Assembly (NCBI GenBank): GCA_910577765.1
Contig: CAJTOV010000004.1
Coordinates: 1-64,000 of the forward strand
DNA: 64,000 nucleotides
Direction of reading: 5' to 3'
Origin: an uncultured Lachnospiraceae bacterium
GTDB lineage: Bacteria; Bacillota; Clostridia; Lachnospirales; Lachnospiraceae
Positions 26,923 to 35,500 of the stretch are shown piece after piece. The position numbers and the translations under genes were made by a program. The first letter of the stretch is position 1; each line of letters starts with the position of its first letter. The notes under the pieces are model-generated. The model searched no databases. It was given only the letters and a program-made list of their open reading frames with translations, and had not been told where the DNA came from.

Positions 26923-29058
26923 ATGAAGAAGTTACTGAATTATTCAGTGGTACTGTTCGTACTCACGGTGGTATTGCTGCTGATCATACCAATGCCTGCG
27001 GCACTGGTGGACGTGGCGATTATCTTGAATATGTCCCTTTCCATGATGATCCTGGTGATCACCATGACAATCCGGGAACCACTGGAATTTGCCATATTCC
27101 CTTCGCTGCTTTTGATTACCACCTTGTTCCGGCTGGGCATCAACGTGTCCACCACCCGGAACATCTTAAGCCAGGGAGGAAATTCCGGAAGCATCATCAA
27201 GGCTTTCGGTGATTTCATTCTCCAGGGCAATGTGGTAGTAGGTATTGTTATCTACCTGATCATCGTGCTGATGCAGTTTCTGGTTATCACCAAGGGCGCC
27301 GAGCGTGTGGCCGAGGTTGCAGCCAGATTCAACCTGGACGCCATGCCCGGGAAACAGATGGCCATTGACGCGGATTTAAGCTCCGGCCTTATCGATGAAC
27401 AGCAGGCAAAAACACGAAGGGAGAAGATACAGCGGGAGGCGGACTTTTACGGGTCCATGGATGGTGCTACCAAGATTGTAAAGGGCGATTCGGTTATGTC
27501 CCTGATCACCACGGCCATTAACCTGATCGGCGGAAGCATCATCGGAATCATCCAGTCGGGAGATACCATCGGGGATGTCCTGACCACCTACTCCATAGCA
27601 ACCGTGGGTGACGGTCTGGTAGGCCAGATCCCGTCCCTTCTGATTTCCACGGCTACGGGCATGATTGTCACCAGGGCTGTGGCGGAAGGAAGCCTTAACG
27701 AAGACATTTCCAAACAGTTTATGGCCCAGCCCCAGGCAATCATGATGAGCGGTGTGGCCATTGCCATCATGTCTGTGATTCCGGGTATGCCGGTGATCCA
27801 GATGGGGATCGTCTCCATCGGCCTTGTGTCGGGAGGCTACTACTTAGGAAGACGGATTCAGCAGGAACCGTCCCGTACCACGGCAGCCATGTTCCGGGAG
27901 GCGGAGGCTGGTGTGGCCCTGCCTGGGGAAAGCCCCCAGATGGAGGAGCCCAAGCCGGTTACCGAGGAGGAGTATTTCAAGGACGTCAACAACGTCTACA
28001 CCCTTCTGGCGGTAGAACCTATCGAAATGGAATTCGGTTACAGCCTGATCCCTCTTGCGGATGAGTCCGTAGGCGGACGGCTGATCAGCCGTATCGTGAT
28101 ATTCCGCAGACAGTATGCCCAGGATATGGGATTTGTAATCCCTTCCATCCGTCTTCGCGACAGTTCGGGCTTGAGTATTAACCAGTATTGTATTAAAATA
28201 AAAGGGGAGGAAGTGGCCAGCGGAGAGATCCTGATGGATTATTTCCTGGCACTGGAGCCGGAGCATCTGGAACGGGAGATAGACGGTATCGAGACCATTG
28301 AGCCGGCCTACGGCATTCCCAGCCGCTGGATTCGGCCGGAGGACCGGGAGCGGGCAGAGCTTTACGGCTACACGGTCATCGATCCCCTGTCCGTGATGGT
28401 GACCCATCTGTCGGAGGTGATCAAGCAGCATGCTTATGAGCTGATCACAAGACAGGAAGTGATCCATCTCATCGAAAACGTGAAAAAGACAGCGCCGGAG
28501 CTGGTGGAGGAGGCATTCCCGCAGCTCATCTCCTACAGTCTGTTCCAGAGAATCCTGATCAGTCTCTTAAAGGAGGGCGTGCCCATCAAGGATCTGGAGA
28601 CCATTATCGAGACCACCATCGAAGCCATTACCGAGACCGGGCTTCCGGTCAAGGATCTGGACGGGATTATTGAGCGGATCCGCAGCAGCCTAAAGCGGAC
28701 CATTACCCGGATGTACTGCGAGGATGGCAGTATGAAGGTGATTACCCTGGAGTCGGAGCTGGAGCGCACCATGGTAGGCGCCCTGTCCAAGGGAGAGTCC
28801 GGTTATTACCTGGCCTTAAGCCCAGACGTGCTCCAGAGCCTGATCCGCCAGATGGCGGAGCAGTTAAAGAAGTTCAACGGTATCTCCCAGAGTCCGGTGA
28901 TCCTGACCTCCCAGGTCATGCGCATGCATTTTTACCGTTTAATAGACCAGTTCTATCCCAATGTGCGGGTATTGTCATTTAATGAGATTTCCAACAACAT
29001 TCAGATACAGTCCATTGGGAGTCTGAAGCTGGAGAAACCAGGCGCCAGAGGCGCTTAA
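26923..29058 (+). CDS. flhA: Flagellar export apparatus protein FlhA
   Basis: 711 residues from ATG 26923. FlhA forms the nonameric ring that docks chaperone-substrate complexes and uses the proton gradient. About eight membrane helices fill the first ~330 residues, with the FHIPEP-type signature region FAIFPSLLLITTLFRLGINVSTTRNIL and the loop RFNLDAMPGKQMAIDADLSSGLIDEQQAKTRR. The large cytoplasmic domain ends SNNIQIQSIGSLKLE. The longer reading frame upstream overlaps flhB and is not used. flhF and flhG, which often follow, are absent here. Confidence 0.96.
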   Translation: MKKLLNYSVVLFVLTVVLLLIIPMPAALVDVAIILNMSLSMMILVITMTIREPLEFAIFPSLLLITTLFRLGINVSTTRNILSQGGNSGSIIKAFGDFILQGNVVVGIVIYLIIVLMQFLVITKGAERVAEVAARFNLDAMPGKQMAIDADLSSGLIDEQQAKTRREKIQREADFYGSMDGATKIVKGDSVMSLITTAINLIGGSIIGIIQSGDTIGDVLTTYSIATVGDGLVGQIPSLLISTATGMIVTRAVAEGSLNEDISKQFMAQPQAIMMSGVAIAIMSVIPGMPVIQMGIVSIGLVSGGYYLGRRIQQEPSRTTAAMFREAEAGVALPGESPQMEEPKPVTEEEYFKDVNNVYTLLAVEPIEMEFGYSLIPLADESVGGRLISRIVIFRRQYAQDMGFVIPSIRLRDSSGLSINQYCIKIKGEEVASGEILMDYFLALEPEHLEREIDGIETIEPAYGIPSRWIRPEDRERAELYGYTVIDPLSVMVTHLSEVIKQHAYELITRQEVIHLIENVKKTAPELVEEAFPQLISYSLFQRILISLLKEGVPIKDLETIIETTIEAITETGLPVKDLDGIIERIRSSLKRTITRMYCEDGSMKVITLESELERTMVGALSKGESGYYLALSPDVLQSLIRQMAEQLKKFNGISQSPVILTSQVMRMHFYRLIDQFYPNVRVLSFNEISNNIQIQSIGSLKLEKPGARGA

Positions 29059-29076
29059 AGGCAGAGGGTGATATAC

Positions 29077-29847
29077 ATGCATCAGTCGGATGAATTGAAG
29101 GAAATGACCAATGAAGAACTCTTCGCCTTATATTTTGAGGGGAAGCAGCAGCAGGTCAAGCAGGAACTGACCCTGAGATACGTGTATATCGTCCGGGCGA
29201 TCGCGGCGCAGATGCGCAGCCTTTATTCCGGAACCATGCAGATGGAGGATATCATCAACGAAGGGGTCATAGCCATTATGAAGGGAATCGACCGGTATGA
29301 TCCACTAAAGGATAATAAGTTCGAGACCTTCATATCCCGAAGGATACGGGGAATGGTCATCGATCTGGTGCGGAAGAATGACTGGATGCCCAGAGATTAC
29401 CACCGGCAGAGTAAATCCATCGAGTCGGCCAGACTGGCACTGACCGAGGAGCTGAACCGCCCTCCCTCAGACGAGGAGATCGCGGATTACCTGCAGATGG
29501 ACGTAAAGAAATGCCAGAAGATCCAGAGAATGAGTTCCATGGTTAATGTGCTCTCCCTGGACATGGTCATGGGAGACGACGACGAGCGGCAGCCCGTCCA
29601 GATTCCCAGCACGGATATTGCCACCCAGCCGGAGCGGGCCTTCTTAAGGGAGGAAGCCCTGCGGATTCTCACCGACGGCATCAACAGCTTAAAGGAAAAG
29701 GAGAAGATGGTAGTATCCCTGTATTATGTGGAGGAGCTGAATATGAGCCAGATCGCCCAGGTGCTGCAGGTCAGTGAACCCAGGGTATCCCAGATTCACA
29801 GTATGGCCATACGCAAGCTGAAAGCATATATGAATACCAACCACTAG
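29077..29847 (+). CDS. fliA: RNA polymerase sigma factor for flagellar genes (sigma-28, FliA/SigD)
   Basis: 256 residues. Sigma regions are all visible: region 2 (MQMEDIINEGVIAIMKGIDRYDPLKDNKFETFISRRIRGMVIDLVRKNDWMPR), region 3 (NRPPSDEEIADYLQM) and region 4 helix-turn-helix (NMSQIAQVLQVSEPRVSQIHSMAIRKL). It should recognise the GCCGATAA/T promoters found before fliD, flgM and the gene at 49465, and be held by FlgM. ATG 29077 is preferred, with AGAGGGTG about 8 bases upstream; the in-frame GTG at 29068 overlaps that site. Confidence 0.94.
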   Translation: MHQSDELKEMTNEELFALYFEGKQQQVKQELTLRYVYIVRAIAAQMRSLYSGTMQMEDIINEGVIAIMKGIDRYDPLKDNKFETFISRRIRGMVIDLVRKNDWMPRDYHRQSKSIESARLALTEELNRPPSDEEIADYLQMDVKKCQKIQRMSSMVNVLSLDMVMGDDDERQPVQIPSTDIATQPERAFLREEALRILTDGINSLKEKEKMVVSLYYVEELNMSQIAQVLQVSEPRVSQIHSMAIRKLKAYMNTNH

Positions 29848-29868
29848 AGCAAGAAGGAGGACACAGCA

Positions 29869-30681
29869 ATGTATCAGGGTTTTTATGATCTGGCGTCCGG
29901 TATGCTGACACAGAGCAGGAATCTCAATGTGATCAGTAACAACATGGTGAACGTCCAGACCGCCGGATATAAGCAGGACAGAATGGTCAGCAGTACCTTC
30001 CAGGAGGAGATGATCTACCGCACCGGAAGGCAGAACAAGGGCAATCCCACTGCCCTGGCCACCAGCTCCCGGATCAAATCCGCATCCAGGACCTACGTCA
30101 ATTATGAGCAGGGGGGCTTTGAGCAGACCGACGGAATCTATGATTTCGCCCTTGCGGACAAAGGATTTTTCTGTATCCAGACTCCGGCAGGAGAGCGGTA
30201 CACCCGCAACGGCTCCTTCGCAGTGGACAATGAAGGGTATCTGGTACTGGAGGATTTCGGCAGGGTGCTTTCCACCGACGATTCCCCCATCCAGATTGAC
30301 AATGAGAATTTTTCCGTGGACAGCCGGGGCCATATTACGGCCCGGATCGTTACCGGCGGAGGAAGCGGGGAGGACGCGGAGGAGATCCAGGTGGAGGACC
30401 GGGATTACGGGACCCTGAAGGTGGTGGACTTTGCCGATTATGACCAGCTTCACAAGGAGGACAACGGCCTGATCTCCACGGCCCAGGCCCCTGTCACTCC
30501 CGATGAGGAGAGCGGCGGCAGCCCGATTGTGTGGCAGGCAGTGGAGAAGTCCAATGTGGACATGGTGGAGGAGATGACCAATATGATGTCCTCCCAGAGA
30601 GCCCTCCAGAGCGCTGCCCAGGTACTGAGAATGTACGACCAGATTATGAGTAAATCCGTGACGGATATCGGCCGGATGTAG
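29869..30681 (+). CDS. flgF: Flagellar rod/hook-basal body protein (FlgF/FlgG type)
   Basis: 270 residues. The N-terminal rod signature is LNVISNNMVNVQTAGYKQ, the central motif is YTRNGSFAVDNEGYLV, and the C-terminal helix VDMVEEMTNMMSSQRALQSAAQVLRMYDQIM is typical of FlgF/FlgG (Bacillus FlhO/FlhP). It would form part of the distal rod. As two such genes are adjacent here, the F/G naming is tentative. AAGGAGGAC precedes the ATG. Confidence 0.88.
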   Translation: MYQGFYDLASGMLTQSRNLNVISNNMVNVQTAGYKQDRMVSSTFQEEMIYRTGRQNKGNPTALATSSRIKSASRTYVNYEQGGFEQTDGIYDFALADKGFFCIQTPAGERYTRNGSFAVDNEGYLVLEDFGRVLSTDDSPIQIDNENFSVDSRGHITARIVTGGGSGEDAEEIQVEDRDYGTLKVVDFADYDQLHKEDNGLISTAQAPVTPDEESGGSPIVWQAVEKSNVDMVEEMTNMMSSQRALQSAAQVLRMYDQIMSKSVTDIGRM

Positions 30682-30714
30682 GGTTTGGCAAATCAGAAGT
30701 AAGGAGAATGCAGA

Positions 30715-31506
30715 ATGGACATGTCATTTTATGTGGGGGCCCTGGGCGCTTCCAACTGTACGGATAAGCTCAGTGTCATTTCCAACAACCTGGCTAATGT
30801 AAACAACACAGCCTTTAAGCCTAAGACCGCCGTGTTTGCGGAACTGATCAATTATAACCTGAACGATTCTCCGGAGGCCGTCACCGAACTCCAGGCCGGA
30901 GCAGGCATGAAGCTGTCCAGAACCTACACAGGCTTCGGTACCGCGGCCATCCACCAGACCGGCTCCCAGTTAGACTACGCCATCATGGAGCCCAATGCCT
31001 TCTTTATGGTGCAGGACCCGGCTACCGGCAGGATCACCTATACCCGGAACGGACATTTCCATCGGGGGGAGATGGAGGACGGCTTTTACCTGATGACCGA
31101 TTCTGGCAAACGAGTCCTGGACCAGAACCAGGAGCCGCTGCTTCTGGAGGTAAAGGATGTGGAGCGTCTCCAGGCGGAGATGGAGGAGGACTTCGAGCCC
31201 GAGGAGGATGAGGACGACGATGACGAGGAAGATGAGGACAAACCAAAGGTAAGCCTCTATACCTTCCAGAATCCCAGCCGTCTCATGAGTGTAGGCAATG
31301 ACGAGTATGTGCCAATGGATGAAGGGGTGGAGGCTACCCTTGTGGAGAATCCGCAGATGGCCACCGGCGCCCTGGAAGGGTCCGGCACGGATGTAGCCAG
31401 GGAATTCACCCGTCTGATTGAATGCCAGCGTGCTTTCTCCTATGCGCTGAAGATGGTACAGACCTCAGACGAGATTACAACCACCATCAACAACTTAAGA
31501 GGCTGA
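30715..31506 (+). CDS. flgG: Flagellar distal rod protein FlgG-like, with acidic insert
   Basis: 263 residues. LSVISNNLANVNNTAFKPK at the N-terminus, ITYTRNGHFHRGEMEDGFYLMTDSGKRVL centrally and the C-terminal helix VAREFTRLIECQRAFSYALKMVQTSDEITTTINNL place it in the FlgF/FlgG family. A run of almost pure Asp/Glu (about residues 158-176) interrupts the central domain; nothing similar is in the neighbouring paralogue. This could be a metal-binding or surface loop in the rod. Confidence 0.87.
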   Translation: MDMSFYVGALGASNCTDKLSVISNNLANVNNTAFKPKTAVFAELINYNLNDSPEAVTELQAGAGMKLSRTYTGFGTAAIHQTGSQLDYAIMEPNAFFMVQDPATGRITYTRNGHFHRGEMEDGFYLMTDSGKRVLDQNQEPLLLEVKDVERLQAEMEEDFEPEEDEDDDDEEDEDKPKVSLYTFQNPSRLMSVGNDEYVPMDEGVEATLVENPQMATGALEGSGTDVAREFTRLIECQRAFSYALKMVQTSDEITTTINNLRG

Positions 31507-31528
31507 TGGTAGAAAGACGAGGGCATAT

Positions 31529-32149
31529 ATGAAACTCAGAAGGTATGAAGATTTGAACCTTCAGGAGCTGGATGTGATGAAGGAGATCGGAAGTATCGGC
31601 ACCAGCCATGCGGCCACCTCTCTTTCCAAGATGCTCCAGAAGGAGATCCGGATTTCCATACCCCAGGTAAGAGTCCTGGGGTATGACGAGGCTGTGGACC
31701 AGATCGGCGACGTGGAGAGCCTGGCTTCGGCAACCCTGGTGAAGATGACAGGGGATGTGGACGGCCTGATGCTGTTCCTCTTTAATCTGGATTTTGCCAA
31801 TACGGTGCTGGACCGGGTGATCGGCGAGAGCTACCATAGATTTGAGGAAATGGACCAGCTGGCCTACTCGGCTCTGACCGAGATCGGAAACATTATCATA
31901 TGTTCCTATATAAATGCGTTTTCACAGTTAGTGAATGTGGATATTGATCTGTCTGTACCCAGTGCCACCGTAAACATGCTTGGGGCCATCCTGACAGTAC
32001 CCATTGCAGAGTACGGCTACGACACCGACAAGCTGATGTACTGCAATGCGGATTTTGTCATGGACGGGAAACAGCTGTCAGCCTGGCTTCTGATGCTTCC
32101 TGACATCCCATCCCTGAACAACATATTGGAGAAATTAGGAGTTTCATAG
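31529..32149 (+). CDS. cheC: CheY-P phosphatase CheC
   Basis: 206 residues. CheC removes phosphate from CheY-P and binds CheD. The second active-site motif TEIGN (Glu about 118, Asn about 121) is intact. The first one reads MKEIGSIGTSHA, with Ser22 where the catalytic Asn is expected, so only one site may work. The rest (SKMLQKEIRISIPQV; ATVNMLGAILTVPIAEYG) fits CheC. Its stop codon overlaps the possible GTG start of cheD. Confidence 0.92.
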   Translation: MKLRRYEDLNLQELDVMKEIGSIGTSHAATSLSKMLQKEIRISIPQVRVLGYDEAVDQIGDVESLASATLVKMTGDVDGLMLFLFNLDFANTVLDRVIGESYHRFEEMDQLAYSALTEIGNIIICSYINAFSQLVNVDIDLSVPSATVNMLGAILTVPIAEYGYDTDKLMYCNADFVMDGKQLSAWLLMLPDIPSLNNILEKLGVS

Positions 32150-32151
32150 TG

Positions 32152-32634
32152 ATGGAGAAAGAGTTAAAAGTTGGAATTGGGGATATGAAGCTGAATAGAG
32201 GAGAGGGCCGGATCATTACTTATGCCCTGGGTTCTTGTATTGGAATCACCTTTTACGATCCGGCTATCCGACTGGGGGCTCTGCTGCACATTATGCTTCC
32301 CGCAAGATTCAATGACAAGGACCCTAACGTCTTCAAGTACGCGGACACCGGGATTCGGGAGACGTTGCGGAAGCTGGCGGCATTTGGGATGATGAAATCA
32401 AGGACTGTGATCAAAATCGCAGGCGGAGCCAAGATGTTTGAAATCAGTGGCAACACGGATTTCGGTAATATTGGGCAGCGGAATGCGGCCAGCGTAAAGC
32501 AGATACTCCAGCAGGAGGGCTTCCGGATTAAGGCGGAGGATACCGGTGGTTCCCATGCCAGAACCATGTACATAGACCTGGCTAACGGGGATGTGGTAGT
32601 GCGCAGCTTTGGAAGGCCGGAGCGACATTTGTAG
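32152..32634 (+). CDS. cheD: Chemoreceptor glutamine deamidase CheD
   Basis: 160 residues from ATG 32152 with AGGAG 10 bases upstream; GTG 32149 is also possible. CheD deamidates receptor glutamines and activates CheC. The papain-like catalytic set is present: Cys29 in ALGSCIGI, His46 in GALLHIMLP, and Thr in the TGGSHARTM segment; AGGAKMF and GNIGQRNAASV are family motifs. The cheC-cheD pair is conserved. Confidence 0.94.
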   Translation: MEKELKVGIGDMKLNRGEGRIITYALGSCIGITFYDPAIRLGALLHIMLPARFNDKDPNVFKYADTGIRETLRKLAAFGMMKSRTVIKIAGGAKMFEISGNTDFGNIGQRNAASVKQILQQEGFRIKAEDTGGSHARTMYIDLANGDVVVRSFGRPERHL

Positions 32635-32650
32635 AGAGGGGAGAAAGACC

Positions 32651-33607
32651 ATGGCAGAGAAGAAAACAAAGAGCAGGAACGGCATCCTTCTGGAGTCCGG
32701 CACCAATGAAATTGAGGTTATGAAATTCCGGGTCCAGGGGGAGCTTTACGGAATCAACGTGGCCAAGGTACAGGAGATCATCATGAGTGCAAAGGTGAAG
32801 CCCATGCCCAAGGCCCATCCGGCAGTGGAGGGGATCTTCAAACCCCGTGACACCCTGATCACGGTGATCAATCTGGCCATGTATCTGTCCGGGGTGGAAG
32901 TGGAGAACATGCCCCGGGATCTGTTTATCGTGACCAACTTCAACCGGATGACCGTGGCCTTCCGGGTCCAGAGTATTGAGGGGATCAGCCGGATCTCCTG
33001 GAAAGATATCCAGAAGCCGGATAAGACCATTGCCAACGGAGACGAGAGTGTGGCCACAGGCATTGCCCAGTGTGACAACCAGCTGGTGACCATTCTGGAT
33101 TTCGAGAAGATTGTGGCGGAGATCGCGCCGGAGACCACTATCCAGATGTCCGAGATCGAGGAGCTGGGCGACAGGCCTTTGTGCGATTCTCCCATTGTGA
33201 TTGCGGAGGATTCCATCCTTCTGCGGAAGATGATCGACGATTCCTTAGAGCGGGCAGGCTTTACCAACCTGCGTAACTTTACCAACGGCCAGGAAGCCTG
33301 GGATTATCTTTCTTCCATCCGTCACGCACCGGATCTGTACGACCAGGTGAATCTGGTGATCACGGACATTGAGATGCCGGAGATGGACGGACACCGTCTG
33401 ACCAAGCTGATCAAGGATGACGACCATCTGAAGAAGATTCCGGTGGTGATCTTCTCGTCCCTGATCGATGACCAGATGCGCAAGAAAGGGAAAGACTTAG
33501 GAGCCGATGAGCAGCTTACCAAGCCGGAGATCGGACATCTGGTGCTGATTCTGGATGAGCTGCTGGAGAAGTTCCGGCAGCGGATGGAGGCTGAGGCCAG
33601 AATGTAG
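32651..33607 (+). CDS. cheV: Chemotaxis coupling protein CheV (CheW-receiver fusion)
   Basis: 318 residues from ATG 32651 with GAGGGGAGAAAG upstream. A CheW-like coupling domain (about residues 20-155; VMKFRVQGELYGINVAKVQEII, GIFKPRDTLITVINLAMYL) is joined to a receiver domain (about 185-310) with Asp239 in LVITDIEMPEMDG and lysine in LTKPEIG. CheV couples receptors to CheA and tunes adaptation by phosphorylation. cheA and cheW are not in the window. Confidence 0.93.
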   Translation: MAEKKTKSRNGILLESGTNEIEVMKFRVQGELYGINVAKVQEIIMSAKVKPMPKAHPAVEGIFKPRDTLITVINLAMYLSGVEVENMPRDLFIVTNFNRMTVAFRVQSIEGISRISWKDIQKPDKTIANGDESVATGIAQCDNQLVTILDFEKIVAEIAPETTIQMSEIEELGDRPLCDSPIVIAEDSILLRKMIDDSLERAGFTNLRNFTNGQEAWDYLSSIRHAPDLYDQVNLVITDIEMPEMDGHRLTKLIKDDDHLKKIPVVIFSSLIDDQMRKKGKDLGADEQLTKPEIGHLVLILDELLEKFRQRMEAEARM

Positions 33608-33710
33608 GAGACCTGCCATGGGCCGGCTGGATGATCCGGCCGGATCTGCCCGGGGACCGGCAGCAGGCACTCCGGACCGCGCTGCCGGCGGTAATGAAGG
33701 GAACGGTTAT

Positions 33711-34658
33711 ATGACTGATAGAAAGATTCAGAAGCTGTATGGTAAGAAGATCCGGCATATGTGCCGGTGCGTCCTTGCCGTGTCCGTGTGTTCCTGTCTG
33801 CTGTGCCTGACCGTGTTTGGCCGGGAGGGAAGCTGGGAACAGGACAAGAAGAAGTGGCGGTACATGTATGGCCCGGATACGCCGGCTGAGGACGAGTGGA
33901 TCGTGGAGGACGGCAAGGAGTATTATGTGGATTCCAAGGGTTACATGAAGACCGGCTGGATCACGGACGAGTCCGACGGCAACAAGTATTATCTTGGGGA
34001 GGACGGGGCAAAATGTTATAATACCTTCACCAAAGATGACAAGTTTGTGGGGCCGGAAGGGACTGTGGTGGAGCGGTTTGACACCTGGCGCAAGGCCGTG
34101 AAGAAAGAGTTGAACGCGGTCCTTAAGAGCCGGGAGTACAAGAAGCTGGAGGAGTCCATGCGGCCGGGGTTTCTCCTGGCGGATCTCAACTGTGACAGCT
34201 ATAAGGATCTGGCCATTGTGGACAATGGGGCGGCTCCCAGCCGTCTGCTGTATGTGGGGATCTGGAATCCGGAGGAGGAGAAGTATCTTGTGGCCTCCCA
34301 GATGGACTGGACCAGTGAAGAGGTTTCCTGGCTGACCAGAAGTCCCCAGGAGGAGAATACCTGGCTGGTGGTGGACTACGGCAACGGCCTGGACCTGGAT
34401 TATTTTGAATTGAAGCGGGACGGGTATTTCTTTGACAACCTTTGGCATTTTACCACAGACGTCAATGACTGGGACGATATTATTTACTTTGTCAATGGCA
34501 GCGAATGTGAGCTGGAGGACTGGAATGCCGGCAGGGCTGAGGCGGCTGCCCAGGCAGGGGCGGCTGTGAAGGAGGGCTGGGTGGTCCTTACAGAGGACAG
34601 TGTTTCCCAGACCGTGGACCAGGTCCCGGACGGAACGGAGCTGCTTTTGTGGGAGTAA
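33711..34658 (+). CDS. Exported protein with cell-wall-binding repeat, unknown function
   Basis: 315 residues from ATG 33711, with GAAGGGAACGG upstream. An N-terminal basic/hydrophobic segment (RCVLAVSVCSCLLCLTVFG, about 18-36) is probably a signal peptide or lipoprotein-like leader. Next come one or two glucan-binding-type repeats (WIVEDGKEYYVDSKGYMKTGWI; KYYLGEDG). The rest (about 120-310) contains FLLADLNCDSYKDLAIVDNG, an FG-GAP-like DLNxDxxxDL loop suggestive of calcium binding, and an acidic C-terminus. It lies between cheV and parA. The function is not recognised; a surface or wall-anchored role is inferred. Confidence 0.72.
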   Translation: MTDRKIQKLYGKKIRHMCRCVLAVSVCSCLLCLTVFGREGSWEQDKKKWRYMYGPDTPAEDEWIVEDGKEYYVDSKGYMKTGWITDESDGNKYYLGEDGAKCYNTFTKDDKFVGPEGTVVERFDTWRKAVKKELNAVLKSREYKKLEESMRPGFLLADLNCDSYKDLAIVDNGAAPSRLLYVGIWNPEEEKYLVASQMDWTSEEVSWLTRSPQEENTWLVVDYGNGLDLDYFELKRDGYFFDNLWHFTTDVNDWDDIIYFVNGSECELEDWNAGRAEAAAQAGAAVKEGWVVLTEDSVSQTVDQVPDGTELLLWE

Positions 34659-34699
34659 GGTTCCGGCTACTAATATGATGAGAAATCGGAGGGAATACT

Positions 34700-35500
34700 T
34701 TGGCTACGATTATCACTGTTTCGAATCAGAAGGGCGGCGTCGGCAAGACGACCACCTCTTCCGCGCTGGCGGCAGGCATTGCAATGGCAGGCACGCGTGT
34801 ACTATGTATTGATCTGGACCCCCAGGGGAATCTTGGGTTCTGCATGGGATCGGAGTCCACCAACGGGGCCACGGTTCTGGATGTCCTTAAGGGCAAAATG
34901 TCTGTGCAGGAGGCAGTTTACATGACCGAGTACTGTGATGTCCTGCCTTCGGATATTACGCTTAGCAGCAGCGGCCTGGAGCATACTCCGGCAGCCCACA
35001 AGGAGTATATTCTCCGGGATGCCCTTGCTCCGGTGATGGAGGATTATGATTATATCATCATTGACACGCCTCCGGCCCTGAATCTGCTGACGGTCAATGC
35101 CTATGCCTTATCGGATTTTCTGATCATTCCCATGGCTTCGGACATTCTGAGTCTGGTGGGTCTGTCCCAGTTAAAGGAGACAGTGGAATCCGTGCGGTCT
35201 GCCTTAAATCCGCGGCTTAATGTGCTGGGGATTCTTCTGACCCGTTTCAACAGACGTACCCTGCTTTCCAGGGATGTGCTGGAGATGGCCCAGCAGCTTG
35301 CAGACCAGATCGGAACCAAAGTATTTGATACCAAGATCCGCAGCGGTGTAGCCATTGCGGAAGCACCGGCCCATGGAGAGAGTATCTTTGACTATAATCC
35401 CCGTTCCGCAGCCGTGAAAGATTACCAGGCATTTATTGAAGAAATTGCTGATATAATTCATTTAAAGGAGGTGGCGGGAAATGGCAAGAAAGACCAATAA
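34700..35500 (+). CDS. ParA/Soj-type partitioning ATPase in the fla/che operon
   Basis: 266 residues from a TTG start with CGGAGGG 8 bases upstream. The deviant Walker A KGGVGKTTTSS (about residues 11-21), switch I (LCIDLDPQGNLGFCMG) and Walker B (YIIIDTPPALNLLTVNAYALSD) are intact, so it should dimerise on ATP and bind DNA or membrane. It resembles Soj/ParC more than MinD or FlhG: no C-terminal amphipathic targeting helix is apparent and there is no N-terminal DQAxxLR motif. It overlaps the ComFB gene by 20 bases. Positioning of chemoreceptor arrays or flagella is inferred from context. Confidence 0.87.
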   Translation: MATIITVSNQKGGVGKTTTSSALAAGIAMAGTRVLCIDLDPQGNLGFCMGSESTNGATVLDVLKGKMSVQEAVYMTEYCDVLPSDITLSSSGLEHTPAAHKEYILRDALAPVMEDYDYIIIDTPPALNLLTVNAYALSDFLIIPMASDILSLVGLSQLKETVESVRSALNPRLNVLGILLTRFNRRTLLSRDVLEMAQQLADQIGTKVFDTKIRSGVAIAEAPAHGESIFDYNPRSAAVKDYQAFIEEIADIIHLKEVAGNGKKDQ

